From: Rhynchonema sp. JSB1_4
Lineage: Eukaryota; Nematoda; Chromadorea; Monhysterida; Xyalidae
Assembly: GCA_030248065.1 (NCBI GenBank)
Contig: JASAMV010002020.1
Location: 1-64,000, forward strand
Direction: 5' to 3'
DNA: 64,000 bases
This document shows positions 48,918 to 61,100 of the stretch, one piece after another (within the stretch, counting starts at the first letter, position 1; each line of letters starts with the position of its first letter). Position numbers and translations under genes: made by a program. The notes beneath the pieces are model-generated. The model saw only the letters and a list, made by a program, of their open reading frames with translations. It was not told the origin of the DNA and ran no database searches.

Positions 48918-49722
48918 ATGATGTCCAACCCAGCCCCGTTGTCCTGTTTGTTACCAGGGTTGGGCAAAAAAAAACGACGGCGTTTTTTCTTAAAAAACGA
49001 CGTTTTTTTTAAAAAAAAACGCCTGGGTCGTTTTTCGTTTTTTTTTTAAATCCTGAATTTCCTTGATTTTCCCTGATTTTTCAGGGAAAGTACCCTGATC
49101 ATCAAGGAAAATCAATTTTTTGTCCCATTTTTTTCAAAAATTTTCGACCAATTTTTACTTTGTCGAGATACGTCGATATACGAAGTTTGACTTTCAGTGA
49201 TGACCCCGGCCAAAGTTGGTCCCACGATGCGGGTCTGATATGGGATCTTAGCAACTCGCTAGAAAAGGGTTGAAACCTGTTTATTTTGCCTCAGAACACA
49301 TAGAATGACTTCATTTAACCACGTTTTCTTCCCAACATGAGCGTTTTCCAATTTTTTTGGGGGCATATTTCGGTCATCTGAGCGTTTTAAAAAAAACGTT
49401 TTTTTTTAAAAAAAACGTTTTTTTTAAAAAAAAAAAACGTTTTTTGCCCAACCCTGTTTGTTACTGCTGGTCAGCTGCATCCGGTCGGGCTTGTCCAGCC
49501 ACGGGGAATACGACTCGACGTTGCAATCGCACAACGTCGATCGGCGACTCAAACGATTGTTGCGAATCACACGGAACGTTGACAATGAAGGTGGCGATGG
49601 GTCCGAAAGCTCTGGCTTGAGGAAACATCGCGCGCTCTGTTGGTGTTACATTTTGGAATTGCTGCTGATTTTGCTGTTCTCGGTTTACTGTCAGTTTGGA
49701 GCAACTGGCGTGCAAAGGTCTT
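48918..49722 (+). pseudogene. Copy 1 of small signal-peptide gene, interrupted by a MITE
   Basis: This is the same gene as at 53504-53919. The hAT MITE at 48955 falls within the signal-peptide codons, 37 bases after the first ATG, so the normal start is separated from the rest. The remaining exons (up to about 49,846) are nearly identical to copy 2, which implies recent loss. It is unlikely to make the normal protein. Confidence 0.6.
48955..49456. mobile_element. hAT-type MITE, CAGGGTTGGGC family (copy 2), in a coding exon
   Basis: The 502-bp element has ends CAGGGTTGGGC / GCCCAACCCTG and an 8-bp duplication TTTGTTAC (48947-48954, 49457-49464) that fits nTnnnnAn. The empty site is preserved at about 53,535 in the duplicate. 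Confidence 0.92.
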
Positions 49723-50236
49723 CCAGATGACCTGGCCCGCCCAGTCACATTGTTGCTTCCAGTTGCGAATATTAATGAGAAAATACAGCGTGGGTACTTA
49801 CTGTGGGTGCGTGTTATGCATACACTCACGTGCGGCCAGATAAGTGAGGTTTCACGGATGGCTGTACTGTGTATTATAAGACTATTTTGTGGTCAAAGCC
49901 AAACCAAAGTCAAAGCCAAAGTCAACCACTATACCTGGATGTGAACAAAGTGCATACTGCCCCGAGTTTGATAACCTGCCCCTGCCACAACAAGCAATAA
50001 CTATGGTTGTAAACTTTCCAATCACCCTTCAGCATTCGCGCAAACGCGTCACGGCAAACGCAGTGCCAGAAGGACGGGCTCATTTAATCCAGGTGCGGTC
50101 TACTATCGTGCCATGTATCGGCCGTCGCGTGAGGTTTCACAGAACGGCAACATTCGAGTCGATTGACCCGGCCGACCGTGAAACGATGAATTCCAGAGTT
50201 TCTTTTCTTAAACGTAGTGTAGTGTGTAGGTGTGCA

Positions 50237-50428
50237 AAGGCAAACTACACCAACACGAGCCCGATTTCGAAGGTGGTGTGTATTCAAAACGAATAGAAAG
50301 AGAAAATCATCATGCTCCACTTTGTATTCTTCAACGTGTAGCATTTCCCAAATCAGCAACCACGTATGAATGTTTCACTATTCCTCCAGCTGCAAAATCG
50401 GGCTCGTGTTGGCGTAGTTTGCCGATAA
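50237..50428. mobile_element. ~190-bp MITE family AAGGCAAAC, duplication copy 1
   Basis: The family ends AAGGCAAACTACACCAACA and GCGTAGTTTGCC are present. It was duplicated with the segment (partner 54320-54513), so it pre-dates the duplication. Confidence 0.65.
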
Positions 50429-50474
50429 TGTGCCCTTGCTGATCTATTGGTCGGTCCGTTTCACAGCGCTGAAG

Positions 50475-51198
50475 CAGGGTTGTTTCAAAAAAAAAAAGTG
50501 GTTAATTAAAAAATTTTTTTTTAAAAAAAAAAATTTTTTTTTTGAAACTCAGATTTTGCTTTTTTTTTAATAAAAAAAAGTTGCCCAAAATAGGCTGAAA
50601 TGTCCAAAAATGGCCTTTTTCGAGGCAAAAAATTGGCACTTTTTTTCTGTGGACGGGACAATTTTTCCAAAATCGCGCCTGCGGCGCCCTGTATTGTCCC
50701 CAAATCCGTACAGGGATGCGCGGGGATGGTCTTTTATAGTGATGTGGCACCGATTATGTACCACTGCATGCCACTACACATGTATATACATAGGTCTGGT
50801 GCAAAACCGGGCGCGCAAAGTCGATCTGACACGCAAGATTTGGGCTGTAATCGATATTTTGATGGTCGTATATCAGATATACGGCATTAGATGCATTAAA
50901 ATACGTTGTACGGCATGCTACAATACATTAGAGTAACATCGTTAGTCAACATCAACCTCAGACTGGTAGGATTCCATAGAATCTGCACAATGCTACCGGG
51001 TGTCACCACACAAGTTGGGTCTCAGGCGAAAATTTTTCAATTTTTGAAAAATATGTTGCATCGATTTCATTTATCCTGAAACGTCGTTTGCACTACTTTT
51101 TCTAATAAAAAAAATTTTCGTCAAAAAAAAAATCAAAAAAAAAATTTTTTTTTAAAAAAAAAAGCTCGTTAATAAAAAAATTTTTTTTTTCAACCCTG
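50475..51198. mobile_element. hAT-type MITE, CAGGGTTG family, larger member
   Basis: The 724-bp element has ends CAGGGTTG / CAACCCTG, long A/T-run subterminal blocks and an 8-bp duplication CGCTGAAG (50467-50474, 51199-51206). The duplicate at about 54,553 has the single empty site CCCTGAAG. Confidence 0.88.
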
Positions 51199-51552
51199 CG
51201 CTGAAGGCCTGTGCTTTTTTCAGTTTGCACCAAAGGTAAGGGTCTAAAAATCGGCAGTCGATTCGGAGAGCACTTCGAATGCCACTGATTGCTGATCAAA
51301 CAGCACCATGATTGGAGTCTCGGTGGGTCCACATGATGTGCGCAGGGCTAAAAACGAAGGAGTTCATGATCCATTTGCTGCACCGGGACGGACAAGCTTG
51401 GCCTGGCTGGCCAAAATGTTGTCCGCTGAGATAGTATGGTGTCGAGCCGAGAAATAGGACAAACATCACTGAGGGAGGACACGCATCACTGAGGGAACGA
51501 GCCATGATGGTGCCCTTACGAAGCACAAATTAAGGAACAGCAAACAACGTAC

Positions 51553-51628
51553 TGAAATCGGGCACTGCCGGTAGTTGTGCGAAAGTTGTTGCAACCATGC
51601 AACAGATGGCAACGACTAAACGTTGCAT
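51553..51628 (-). CDS. First exon of a small secreted protein (partial)
   Basis: The frame starts MQRLVVAICCMVATTFAQLP, a good signal peptide with cleavage expected after TFA, and ends at a GTACGT donor. The next exon may begin near 51,434 after CTATCTCAG, which gives a short frame to a stop. The family is not recognised. An AT-rich TTAAATATG lies about 200 bp upstream and could be promoter sequence. Confidence 0.4.
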
Positions 51629-53126
51629 ATTGACACACGAGTTCTGAGGGTGGACACGCTACACGACTCGACGGATGGTGCTGGTGGGGTTGTCGCGCGC
51701 GGGCGAGTTAAAAAAACAAAAACACTCTGAAAATGAACAATTCATTTTTTGCTGATTATGAAACGGCGTGATTGAAAGCCACATGCCGCTTGGAGAACAT
51801 GGGTCACGGCAAAGTTGGAGTTTGCATATTTAAGTGCAAAACGAGCACGACGAAATCACGGATCTGATCGGTCGTGGCAAAAGGGCGTCTTTTATTGGCT
51901 CAGTTAAACTCTGTTTCAAAACCGTGACCAATTGTTGTTCAAAATTCAGCTACTGTTAATGACCAAACAAACGATCAACGAACATCCCAGTTGAGAACCA
52001 ACAACCTTCAAAGTGCTGCTGTACCGTGGTAAAGGCAAACTACACCAACATGAGCTCGATTTCGCAGCTGATAGACCAGTGAAACATTCTGACGCGGCTG
52101 CTGATTTGGGAAATGTTACACGTTGAAGAATACACGGTGTTACTTTTGACTTGCACCACGCCCACACATTTCAGAGCGAGCAGCATCACAGCGCAAGGTA
52201 ATCAAATCTTAACCGAACGGTGTGCACTGTTTGACGTGTTATGGTTAAATTTTGGGTGTGATGTCTGGATTTTAATCTGGCCAAAATAGTCCATTTGGGC
52301 GTGGCCCACCGACCGTTACGTTGGTCAGGGCAGCTATTGTGCCAATTACCCAATTACTATTCGTCGCACAATGATCATATAAGAATCCTGATTTTCACGT
52401 TCAGTCACTTTTAATCACTGTGCTATTGGTCGCACAATGACTACATGAGAATCCATCCAAAATTTTTCCTGAATTGACAAGCCAGAAAATTCAAACTGAC
52501 ATTACGCGGCAACGTGTAATCACACTTAAAGTATGCAGTAAGCGAAATGTTTCAGAGATTAAAAACGTGGTTGACTGGCTGGTTTATTTTGAGATGAAAA
52601 TGTTTTGTAAGAAATACAAATAGCCCAGCGGTTAAGCGTGGCTCAACTCTTGAATCCTGACGATCAAGGTGGTTTTGGATGGATTCTCATATGGTCATTG
52701 TGCGACCAATATTCGCACGCTTCGTGATTCAGAAAAAATTGACCAATTCTTATAAAGTCATTGTGCCGCCAATACACATGAAGTGAGGAGAATACTCTAG
52801 GAAAACTTTGCAATGACGAACCAAAGTTGCTGGTGTGCAGATTATCCATAAAAATGTATTTGGACTTGCAAAACACGCAAGCAGCACAAAAACGCAAACC
52901 GCCGTGCTCTGGAAACCGCATCAATCAAACTTAATACCGGTCGACCGAATACATATGCAAGATGAGTCAGTTCTTTTCTTGCTTCGAGCAGATTTGGTGG
53001 AGAAAAGTGTCTGAGTTTCTTGAGTCAGCTTCGCAAGCATTATTTTCACAGTAGCATCTCTGAACACGCAAGAAGGAGAACATATTTACCTGTAAATTCA
53101 TCAGATTTGCGTGCCAGTGCTGAATT
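51629..53126. other. Spacer between duplication copies
   Basis: It holds a partial AAGGCAAAC-family MITE (about 52,032-52,135) and facing GGTCGCACAATGACT / AGTCATTGTGC.G ends of another MITE (about 52,362-52,767). No convincing gene. Confidence 0.45.
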
Positions 53127-54604
53127 ACGATTCAGGGTCTGAACCATGGTTTTAATTTTTGTCTGGTCACGGCTGAAATGCAGAAAAATATGGAATCTTT
53201 GGTGTTGTTATTGTTGTTGTTGTTGCCCGTTTCTTTCAAAATATATTGGTTTTCTCATTCCTAAACGCAAGTTCAACACGTGGTGCTCTGTTTCAGCAAG
53301 TTCCAGAAACGTGTGTGCAACCAGGGTGTGTGCTTGGTTGCTGAGGTATACAAGCGCACCCATACATATATGGAACCGCATTTGCTCTTGCAAAGCTAAA
53401 TTTATACAACTCTAGCGACATTTAGGCCAAACATTTGTCAAGGAACCAAAAAAAACTCAAAATGCATCTTCCAGCAAATTCTACCACACTGACACTAAAA
53501 ATAATGATGTCCAACCCAGCCCCGTTGTCCTGTTTGTTACTGCTGGTCAGCTGCATCCGGTCGGGCTTGTCCAGCCACGGGGAATACGACTCGACGTTGC
53601 AATCGCACAACGTCGATCGGCGACTCAAACGATTGTTGCGAATCACACGGAACGTTGACAATGAAGGTGGCGATGGGTCCGAAAGCTCTGGCTTGAGGAA
53701 ACATCGCGCGCTCTGTTGGTGTTACATTTTGGAATTGCTGCTGATTTTGCTGTTCTCGGTTTACTGTCAGTTTGGAGCAACTGGCGTGCAAAGGTCTTCC
53801 AGATGACCTGGCCCGCCCAGTCACATTGTTGCTTCCAGTTGCGAATATTAATGAGAAAATACAGCGTGGGTACTTACTGTGGGTGCGTGTTATGCATACA
53901 CTCACGTGCGGCCAGATAAGTGAGGTTTCACGGATGGCTGTACTGTGTATTATGAGACTATTTTGTGGTGAAAGCCAAACCAAAGTCAAAGCCGTCAACG
54001 CCAAAGTCAAACACTATACCTGGATGTGAACAAAGTGCATACTGCCCCGAGTTTGATAACCTGCCCCTGCCACAACAAGCAATAACTATGGTTGTAAATT
54101 TTCCAATTACCCTTCAGCATTCGCGCAAACGCGTCACGGCAAACGCAGTGCCAGAAGGACGGGCTCATTTAATCCAGGTGCGGTCTACTATCGTGCCATG
54201 TATCGGCCGTCGCGTGAGGTTTCACAGAACGGCAACATTCGAGTCGATTGACCCGGCCGACCGGGAAGCGATGAATTCCAGATTTTCTTTTCTTAAACGT
54301 AGTGTAGTGTGTAGGTGTGTAAAGGCAAACTACACCAACACGAGCCCGATTTCGAAGGTGGTGTGTATTCAAAACGAATAGAAAGAGAATATCATCATGC
54401 TCCACTTTGTATTCTTCAACGTGTAACATTTCCCAAATCAGCAGCCATGTATGAATGTTTCACTATTCTGCCAGCTGCAAAATCGGGCTCGTGTTGGCGT
54501 AGTTTGCCTATAATGTGCCCTTTCTGATCTATTGGTCGGTCCGTTTCGCAGCCCTGAAGGCCTGTGCTTTTTTCAGTTTGCACCAAAGGTAAGGGTCTAA
54601 AAAT
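53127..54604. repeat. Segmental duplication, copy 2 (empty sites)
   Basis: This 1,478-bp partner of 48540-51251 lacks both hAT MITEs and keeps single copies of their target sites. It is therefore the ancestral arrangement. It includes the AAGGCAAAC-family MITE at 54320-54513 and a GTT microsatellite near 53,205. Confidence 0.9.
53504..53919 (+). CDS. Small signal-peptide protein, duplicated gene (partial model)
   Basis: Exon 1 (53504-53666) begins MMSNPAPLSCLLLLVSCIRS, a signal peptide, then EYDSTLQSHNVDRRLKRLLR. Exon 2 (53803-53919) joins in phase and reads DDLARPVTLLLPVANINEKI then QRGYLLWVRV. The order RPV...NEKxQ...W faintly recalls the start of Cys-loop ligand-gated channel ectodomains (RPV...DEKNQ...W), but the diagnostic Cys-loop and the channel helices are not seen. 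Further exons downstream are unclear. The reading could also be a longer single-exon frame ending at 53,806. Function unknown. Confidence 0.4.
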
Positions 54605-55171
54605 AGCACTGCTGAGTTATTATTCCGAACTTGTCAATTAGAGACTCAAGTTGAGAAAATTCAACAGTTTTTAAATTCCGACCTTCCGCAAACTTGAGCC
54701 TCAGTCGGTGTGACCGAAAGCCGTAATCCATGCTGAGGAACTGGACAGCTACTGCTCGTCGTATTAAAAATGCATAAAGTCTGGTCCTTTCATGCTCATG
54801 CTTTTGGCATGGTCTTACGTACCCACCTCACCTATACCTGTAACTACACAAGTGAATAAATATGCTGATTATGGGCACGTGTAAATTTTATATTTGCAAA
54901 CGGTCAAACATTAACCAGCGATGTAAAGCTTGACTACGGCTGGACACAAGAAAACAAAACCAGCAGAAATAAATGAAGACACAGCATGACAAGTTCACCA
55001 GGATATCTCCAGTTCGACCGTATTTCCTCAGATATAGAATCACGTATATAATTTCCACTTGTTCCCTGCGAGTGGGAGCAGTTGGCTTTCTCAGAGTGGA
55101 GATGATTCTGCTTGAAGAAATGCTACGACTGGTTTAATTTTAACATGCCAGATCGAATAGCGGTTGCATAT
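54605..55171. other. Spacer downstream of ENPP
   Basis: No gene or repeat recognised. It probably includes the ENPP 3' untranslated region at its right end. Confidence 0.4.
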
Positions 55172-58100
55172 TCATGCCGGTTGCACAGGTCTGACTTGTA
55201 TATGAGTCCTGAGCGCCAGCGTTTCTTTCCTCGGCCACACGCGCTCGTCAGTGAAGAATTCAAGTCCGGTGATCAGTTCGATGTCGCGTATCCTGGCCCG
55301 GTGGCGCATCAGGTACTCTTCAGCGTTCTGAAACATACGCGTAGTGTGTGAAAAGAATTCAATGTGGCACGTAGGTACATTGGGCTAAAACACCGCTCTC
55401 TGATGTGGCTTCGTCCACCCCGGTAGCCAACTCGATTGGGGAGGTAAGTGTTTCTCCGACCTCACAGTCTTGAGGTGTACCAGATCATCGTCAGTATTAT
55501 TGCATCATAGAGTACGTTACACGCAGGGAAGTCCCTCAAGAAGTTTTGAGCAGAAATCGATAAGCGAGAGATTCGAAAAAACGAAAAAAAGACAAAAAGT
55601 TGTCGTCCCCACCTTCAACAGTCCCAAATTATCGCACCAGTTTCGATCAAACGGCGCATTCGGGAATATGTAAGATCGAGCCTTCAAGGTGTCGATTTTG
55701 AGACAGCGCCCGTCGCCGGGTGACCAGTCGTCGCAATGCAGGTAGACACGCCAGAAATGTGTGGGAATTGGCAGTTGGTTGGTGTTGGGATGGCTGAAAC
55801 ATCAGCCAATTGAGCACTCATTATAATGAAATGTACGCAACCCAACGACGCACATGATGTGCACATTCGTTGTCGTTGAAGCCAGACACATGGATACAAG
55901 ATCGCCGTGGATACATGGATATGAGGACTCAGATACAAGAGCAGACCGAGAGAGAAGACAGGACATTGATTCAGTTGATCGGGAAAAAGTACAAACAAGC
56001 CCAATTAATGTGTTCGAAAACAGGTGAGCAGTCGGGAAAGGAGGGACCATAATACGGCAATGCTTGATGGCTTTTGCGTTCATTCTAGGGTGACAATCAA
56101 GTTTGAAAATAAACCGAGACAGATTTTCTAAACGATTCCTGTTCGGTTCCATTGTCAACAAAAAAGCAAGAACGAAACATAACCAACCGTCTCCTAATCT
56201 GTTCATAGCTGTCAGCAATATTGTCGCTGTCGTGGTCGAACGCAATGCCTTGTATCAATACTATGCTGGAATCCTGATTTTCCAAGGAGGCCTGCACCGA
56301 GTCGTGAACAATGGATAATTCTGAAATCGTAGTTTCGAGATAATTCTGAATATTTTGCGAATAAAAGCTGAAAAAAATCTCGTATGTACACGTGCTTGTC
56401 ACTAAATCAGTGAAGAACAGCGTCATTTTATAGCCGATGAAACTCTGTTGCGTGGCGGTGGGCGCTGAAAATGTACCATAGCAAAATTTGCGTTACGAAA
56501 TCAATCATCACCAATATAGAAGTACACCCGTTACTAAAGCGATCACAGGAGTCAGCATGTCGAATCAATAGACTGTTAACACATTAGTCTGATTAGCTCA
56601 CCAAGAGAAATTTTGAAATACAAGTGGTTTGAACAAAACAAACAAAAAAAATATAAACACAAGCCTCCATCGAGCGAGACGAGAGTCATTGACGGCCTGC
56701 GCGAACCAGTGAGTGAACAAGCATCGTTGATGGTCGACATAAACGCTGGCTCACCGTTGTTGTAGACGAGCACCTGTGAAAGGAAAACATTCCAAATCGT
56801 TGATGTTTCAAAAATTATACGCTTTATTTACACAAGGTAGTCCTGCAAGACTTGAATTAAGGACCTGTGCTGTGTCAGATACCAGCATCACTCCCACGCC
56901 TTTTCAGACGCTGACCATCTTTTCCTGTTGACTGGTTGACTAAGCGACGATACGAATTGATGGCAGAATCAGGGTTGGGCAAAAAACGTTTTTTTCAAAA
57001 AAATCGTTTTTTTAAAAAAAAAAACGTTTTTTTTTAAAAAAAACGTTTTTTTTAAAACGCCCAGATGACCAAAATATGCCCCCAGAAAAATTGGAAAACG
57101 CTCATGTTGGGAAGAAAACGTGGTTAAATGAAGTAATTCTATGTGTTCTGAGGCAAAATAAACGGGTTTCAACCCTTTTCTAGTGAGTTGTTAAGATCTC
57201 ATATCAGACCCGCATCATGGGACCAACTTTGGCCGGGGTCATCACTGAAAGTCATACTCCGTATATCGACGTATCTCGACAAAGTAAAAATTGGTCGAAA
57301 ATTTTTTGAAAAAAATGGGACAAAAAATTGATTTTCCTTGATAATCAGGGTACTTTCCCTGAAAAATCAGGGAAAATCAAGGAAATTCAGGGTTTAAAAA
57401 AACGAAAAACGACCCAGGCGTTTTTTTTTTTAAAAAAACGTCGTTTTTTTTAAGAAAAAACGCCGTCGTTTTTTTTTGCCCAACCCTGGGCAGAATTCAT
57501 CGCTTGGCTTTTGGGCAAAACAGTGACCTGTGAGCAATTAATGATCGATAACGACCACGAAGAAGTGATACCGAGCATTCGCCACCCAGCACCATATTAT
57601 TATTCAAGCAAACAATTCGCAAAGGGAGATGCGCAATACAATACACAACAAGTTGTATCCAATCATGCAGAAATGTTCTGGCACTTGTCGATTAGTTCTG
57701 TCCATTGTCCCTCCAGTAACTGAGCACTTCTGCCAGCCTTCGTTTATACTTCAATATCATCGCTTCGTGTTCCGGTATATTTCTGTTCATAATTTCAAGT
57801 TTACATAATTGTTTGTTCATGTCTTCCTTTTCTCTATCAGCCGGCTGCCAAACGCCCATTTCAATGTCAACAAAGTCGCTGTCAAGATCGACTTTAAGTG
57901 ATTCATATTGGTCCCTCTCTCTTCGCACCCAATCTTCCCATCGTTGCAGAGTTCGAGCTGTTTCTTCGATCGGGCGGTTGGCTTGCTGGAAATCCTTCGC
58001 TTCGGTCGCTGCTTGTAGAAGTGCCTAATTTGGGGGCGTTATGTAGTTTTTTAATAACATTTCATTGTTAATGGTGTTAAGTGCTTCGAACTTGATGGCC

Positions 58101-61100
58101 GCAGGATCTGCTCATCAACTGGCAAAGGGATTGTTTTCGTCGCATGTTTTACCGCCACCTGCTGTTTCGTCTGGCGCAAAAGCTCTTCAATCTATCAGAT
58201 GTTTTTACGCTGGTCAAAATTAGCGGCGTGGGAAATAATCTCTCACGTCCTAAATCCAAAAGAACGTCACGCGACCACAGCAGATTCGATCATGGATTAG
58301 TTTGAATTCGGAGTGTCAGAGGTGATGAAATTTTAGCCGTGCCTTCAAACGCGATTTTCGATTTGTCACTCCTGCGCCTTTTCCAACAGAAGTCGACCAC
58401 GATACGGATTTTGATGTTTCACGTGCGGATGTCTGCGTCGATTCGTCAGTCAACTTTTCCTTGTCTTCCTTCTGCGCTGAGATGTGCGAGTCCTCCGCTT
58501 GTGCCAGTGGTGCGATGGTAGATTTCGATTTCAAAATCGGCCGTTTTCGCGATCGCTGATGTGGTGTTGTTTTGAGACAACAACAACAATTGAACACACC
58601 AAACAGCAGAGACACAAACAGCACGTGATGGTTGGGCATGACGATCACTTCTGGACGTCACTGGATGGATATGGCTTCTACATTTATCGTTTTTATGGAC
58701 TAAAAAATAAGCAAACGATATGTACTGTACAGTATACTTTGGAAAAGTTTTGAGAGCCAAAAAATAATGTTTTGCCTGTTTTGATGAATGACCGATCGTG
58801 TTGTGCAATCGACAAGCAATAATTTCATACATGTACAAGCGCGCGTGTTTCGTCTGAACTTTTAGTTTTGTCGATACTCGGCCGACGCAATATTGCGCAA
58901 CATTTTTGCGAAGCAATCGGAGGTTCGCACAGAGGTACAGGCTATTGCCTCATTGAAGCTGTCAGCTACATACCGTAGCTTGTTTGAAACCTTTTTCTAC
59001 AAGACAAACTGACAGCACGAACCCTGTAATCAATCGAATCCAGCAGTCTTGTTTCCAGTGCAATCGGTGTGCGAAGCACCACATCGTAGATTGTGCCCGC
59101 CTGAAATGAACGAAAGTGAAAAAGATGAGGTTCTTAATTGCATTAACTTGGCGATCGCTCATGTGTTATATGACAAACGCGCACATCCGGTCTCCCAATT
59201 AAATTTGATACACAGGATAATTTTTGTGCATTATTTAGCCTCACCTGTCCGTCACAGAACCAGCATGTTTGCTTCTCTTGATCCACAACACTGACGATCA
59301 ACTGTGAACTGCACACGTCCACTGTGGGACAATTCTGGAAGCATATTTTTTGTGCAAATTTTTTATTTTGTAGCCAAAATTTAACCTCGGGGGCTTAGTG
59401 GGGACACGCTTAGGATTTCAGACTGTGTAAGCGTATGAAACATCGCCGAAAATGGCAACTATAGTGCTTACTCCGAAAATTTTCCGAACAAGCCCCATTT
59501 GGGACTTATTCGCGGGTTGGCGGTGGCTTATTTGGCATTCTCCAGTGTTATTTTGCAACAAAAACACCATTCTCACCTGTCCACAAGTCTGCGTGCAATC
59601 GGTCAGTGTTTTCTGCACCCACGAACATGAAACGATGGAGTTGACTCGCGATGCCTGATAATCAGGGGGACTTGCCTGCACCTCGTGCAAACGACCGTGC
59701 GTGCCATTGGTGGGTGCGCGTAGACTCAGTTGCAGTACGTCTGTAAATACTACAGTTTTATGCTGAAAGAACCGAATGAGTATAGGAACAACCAATGCCG
59801 TTAAGCCAATCGAGGATTGTACCGCAGTTTTCCACTTAGAACCCCCGTATTCTCAAAATCGAATTCTGTCTTTTTCGTTTGAGAACCAATTTTCCACCAG
59901 GTTCCCCCAGAGCCCCCGGCGTTTTAAGTAGGGAACTTTGGTAACTTGGGCTCTCAAGCAAAACACTAAAAATAGAAAAATCACGTCCTTAAACTAATTC
60001 CCACCTGAATACAAGTCGTAGAGCTCAATGTTCTGGAACGGTTTCATCCGATAAGCCCGTTTGAACGACGGGCCGTGTGCCATGAATATCGCGCGCATCG
60101 TTTCGTCGCGAAAATCATACCCGTGACTGCCCGTGTCATACTCGGACGGGTCGGGACGTCTGTAAAGACACGCACCGAAAACCGTATCAACTCTGCGCGA
60201 TACGAATGCGACCACGGGTTGGACTATTTAACGCAAAGACCATTTTCGTACACCACCGCTTTGCGATTGAGCTGCAGCACCAATCTCAAAAAAGGTTTCC
60301 CCTCCACACGAACAAAAAATATGCAACACGCGGTTATTTTGGACAAAAACTCAGACTAACACGTTGGTTGCTGCTTGGGTTTGGGTCTACATCAGCCCAA
60401 GAATGACCAGTTAAGTAACCTTACGTTTTTGTGAAAATAACGGACGGACAGAGCCGGAAGTTATTTTCTCAAAAACGTAAGGTCACTTATACAACTGGTC
60501 ATTCTTGGGCTGATGTAGACCCAAACCCAAGCATCAACCAACATGTTAGTCTGAATTTTTGTCCAAAATAACTTAATTATGTAGGTTGCGCAGCTCATTT
60601 CTTCTGTTGCTGCGTGCTTCGACCTGCTGTTGCCACGGACAAACGGGCACCAGGTCATCATCAGTGCCACTGCACCCGCTGGTCACGTGACCTCACCAAA
60701 AACAACAATAAAGACGCACTTACTCATAAATCGTGTTCGACGGATCCAGGTCGACGATCACATCCCCGGCCCTGATGTTCGAGCTATCGTGCATCCTGAC
60801 GGGCAGCTCGGTGCGTTTGTACGGCTGCATGAAAGGACGACGACATCGCAGACGGTCGACTACCTGGTCGGGCGTCAGGGCTGCAAATTCGAGTTCGTTT
60901 CATAGCTGGCGACATTAATGAGCGTTAAAAATTATTGAATATTTTTCAGAGCTGCCTCGGGGAGTAAGTCTCGACCCATATCCATATCACGAGATGGTCC
61001 ACCTTTGTTTTGGCTGAGTCTCGCGCTCGACTATGACCTGATCCTTTTGAAACATTAGGCCTCCGACACGTTCGGACCCTGTCAATTTTAACAACTAGGG

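Larger units (their letters stand above)
48540..51251. repeat. Segmental duplication, copy 1 (filled)
   Basis: It starts at ACGATTCAGGGTCTGAACC and ends at GGTCTAAAAAT, matching 53127-54604 at a few per cent difference or less. It is 1.23 kb longer, almost wholly because of two MITEs (48955-49456, 50475-51198). Sequence outside both borders is unrelated. Confidence 0.9.

Noticed and set aside
49461..49829. 122-codon minus-strand frame, with a longer twin at 53537-54010
   Set aside because: It is the complement of the signal-peptide gene, and the plus strand has the convincing signal peptide and phase-matched splice sites.
53504..53919. Firm assignment to Cys-loop ligand-gated channels
   Set aside because: The resemblance is limited to RPV and NEKxQ spacing. 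No Cys-loop, aromatic binding loops or membrane helices were found downstream.
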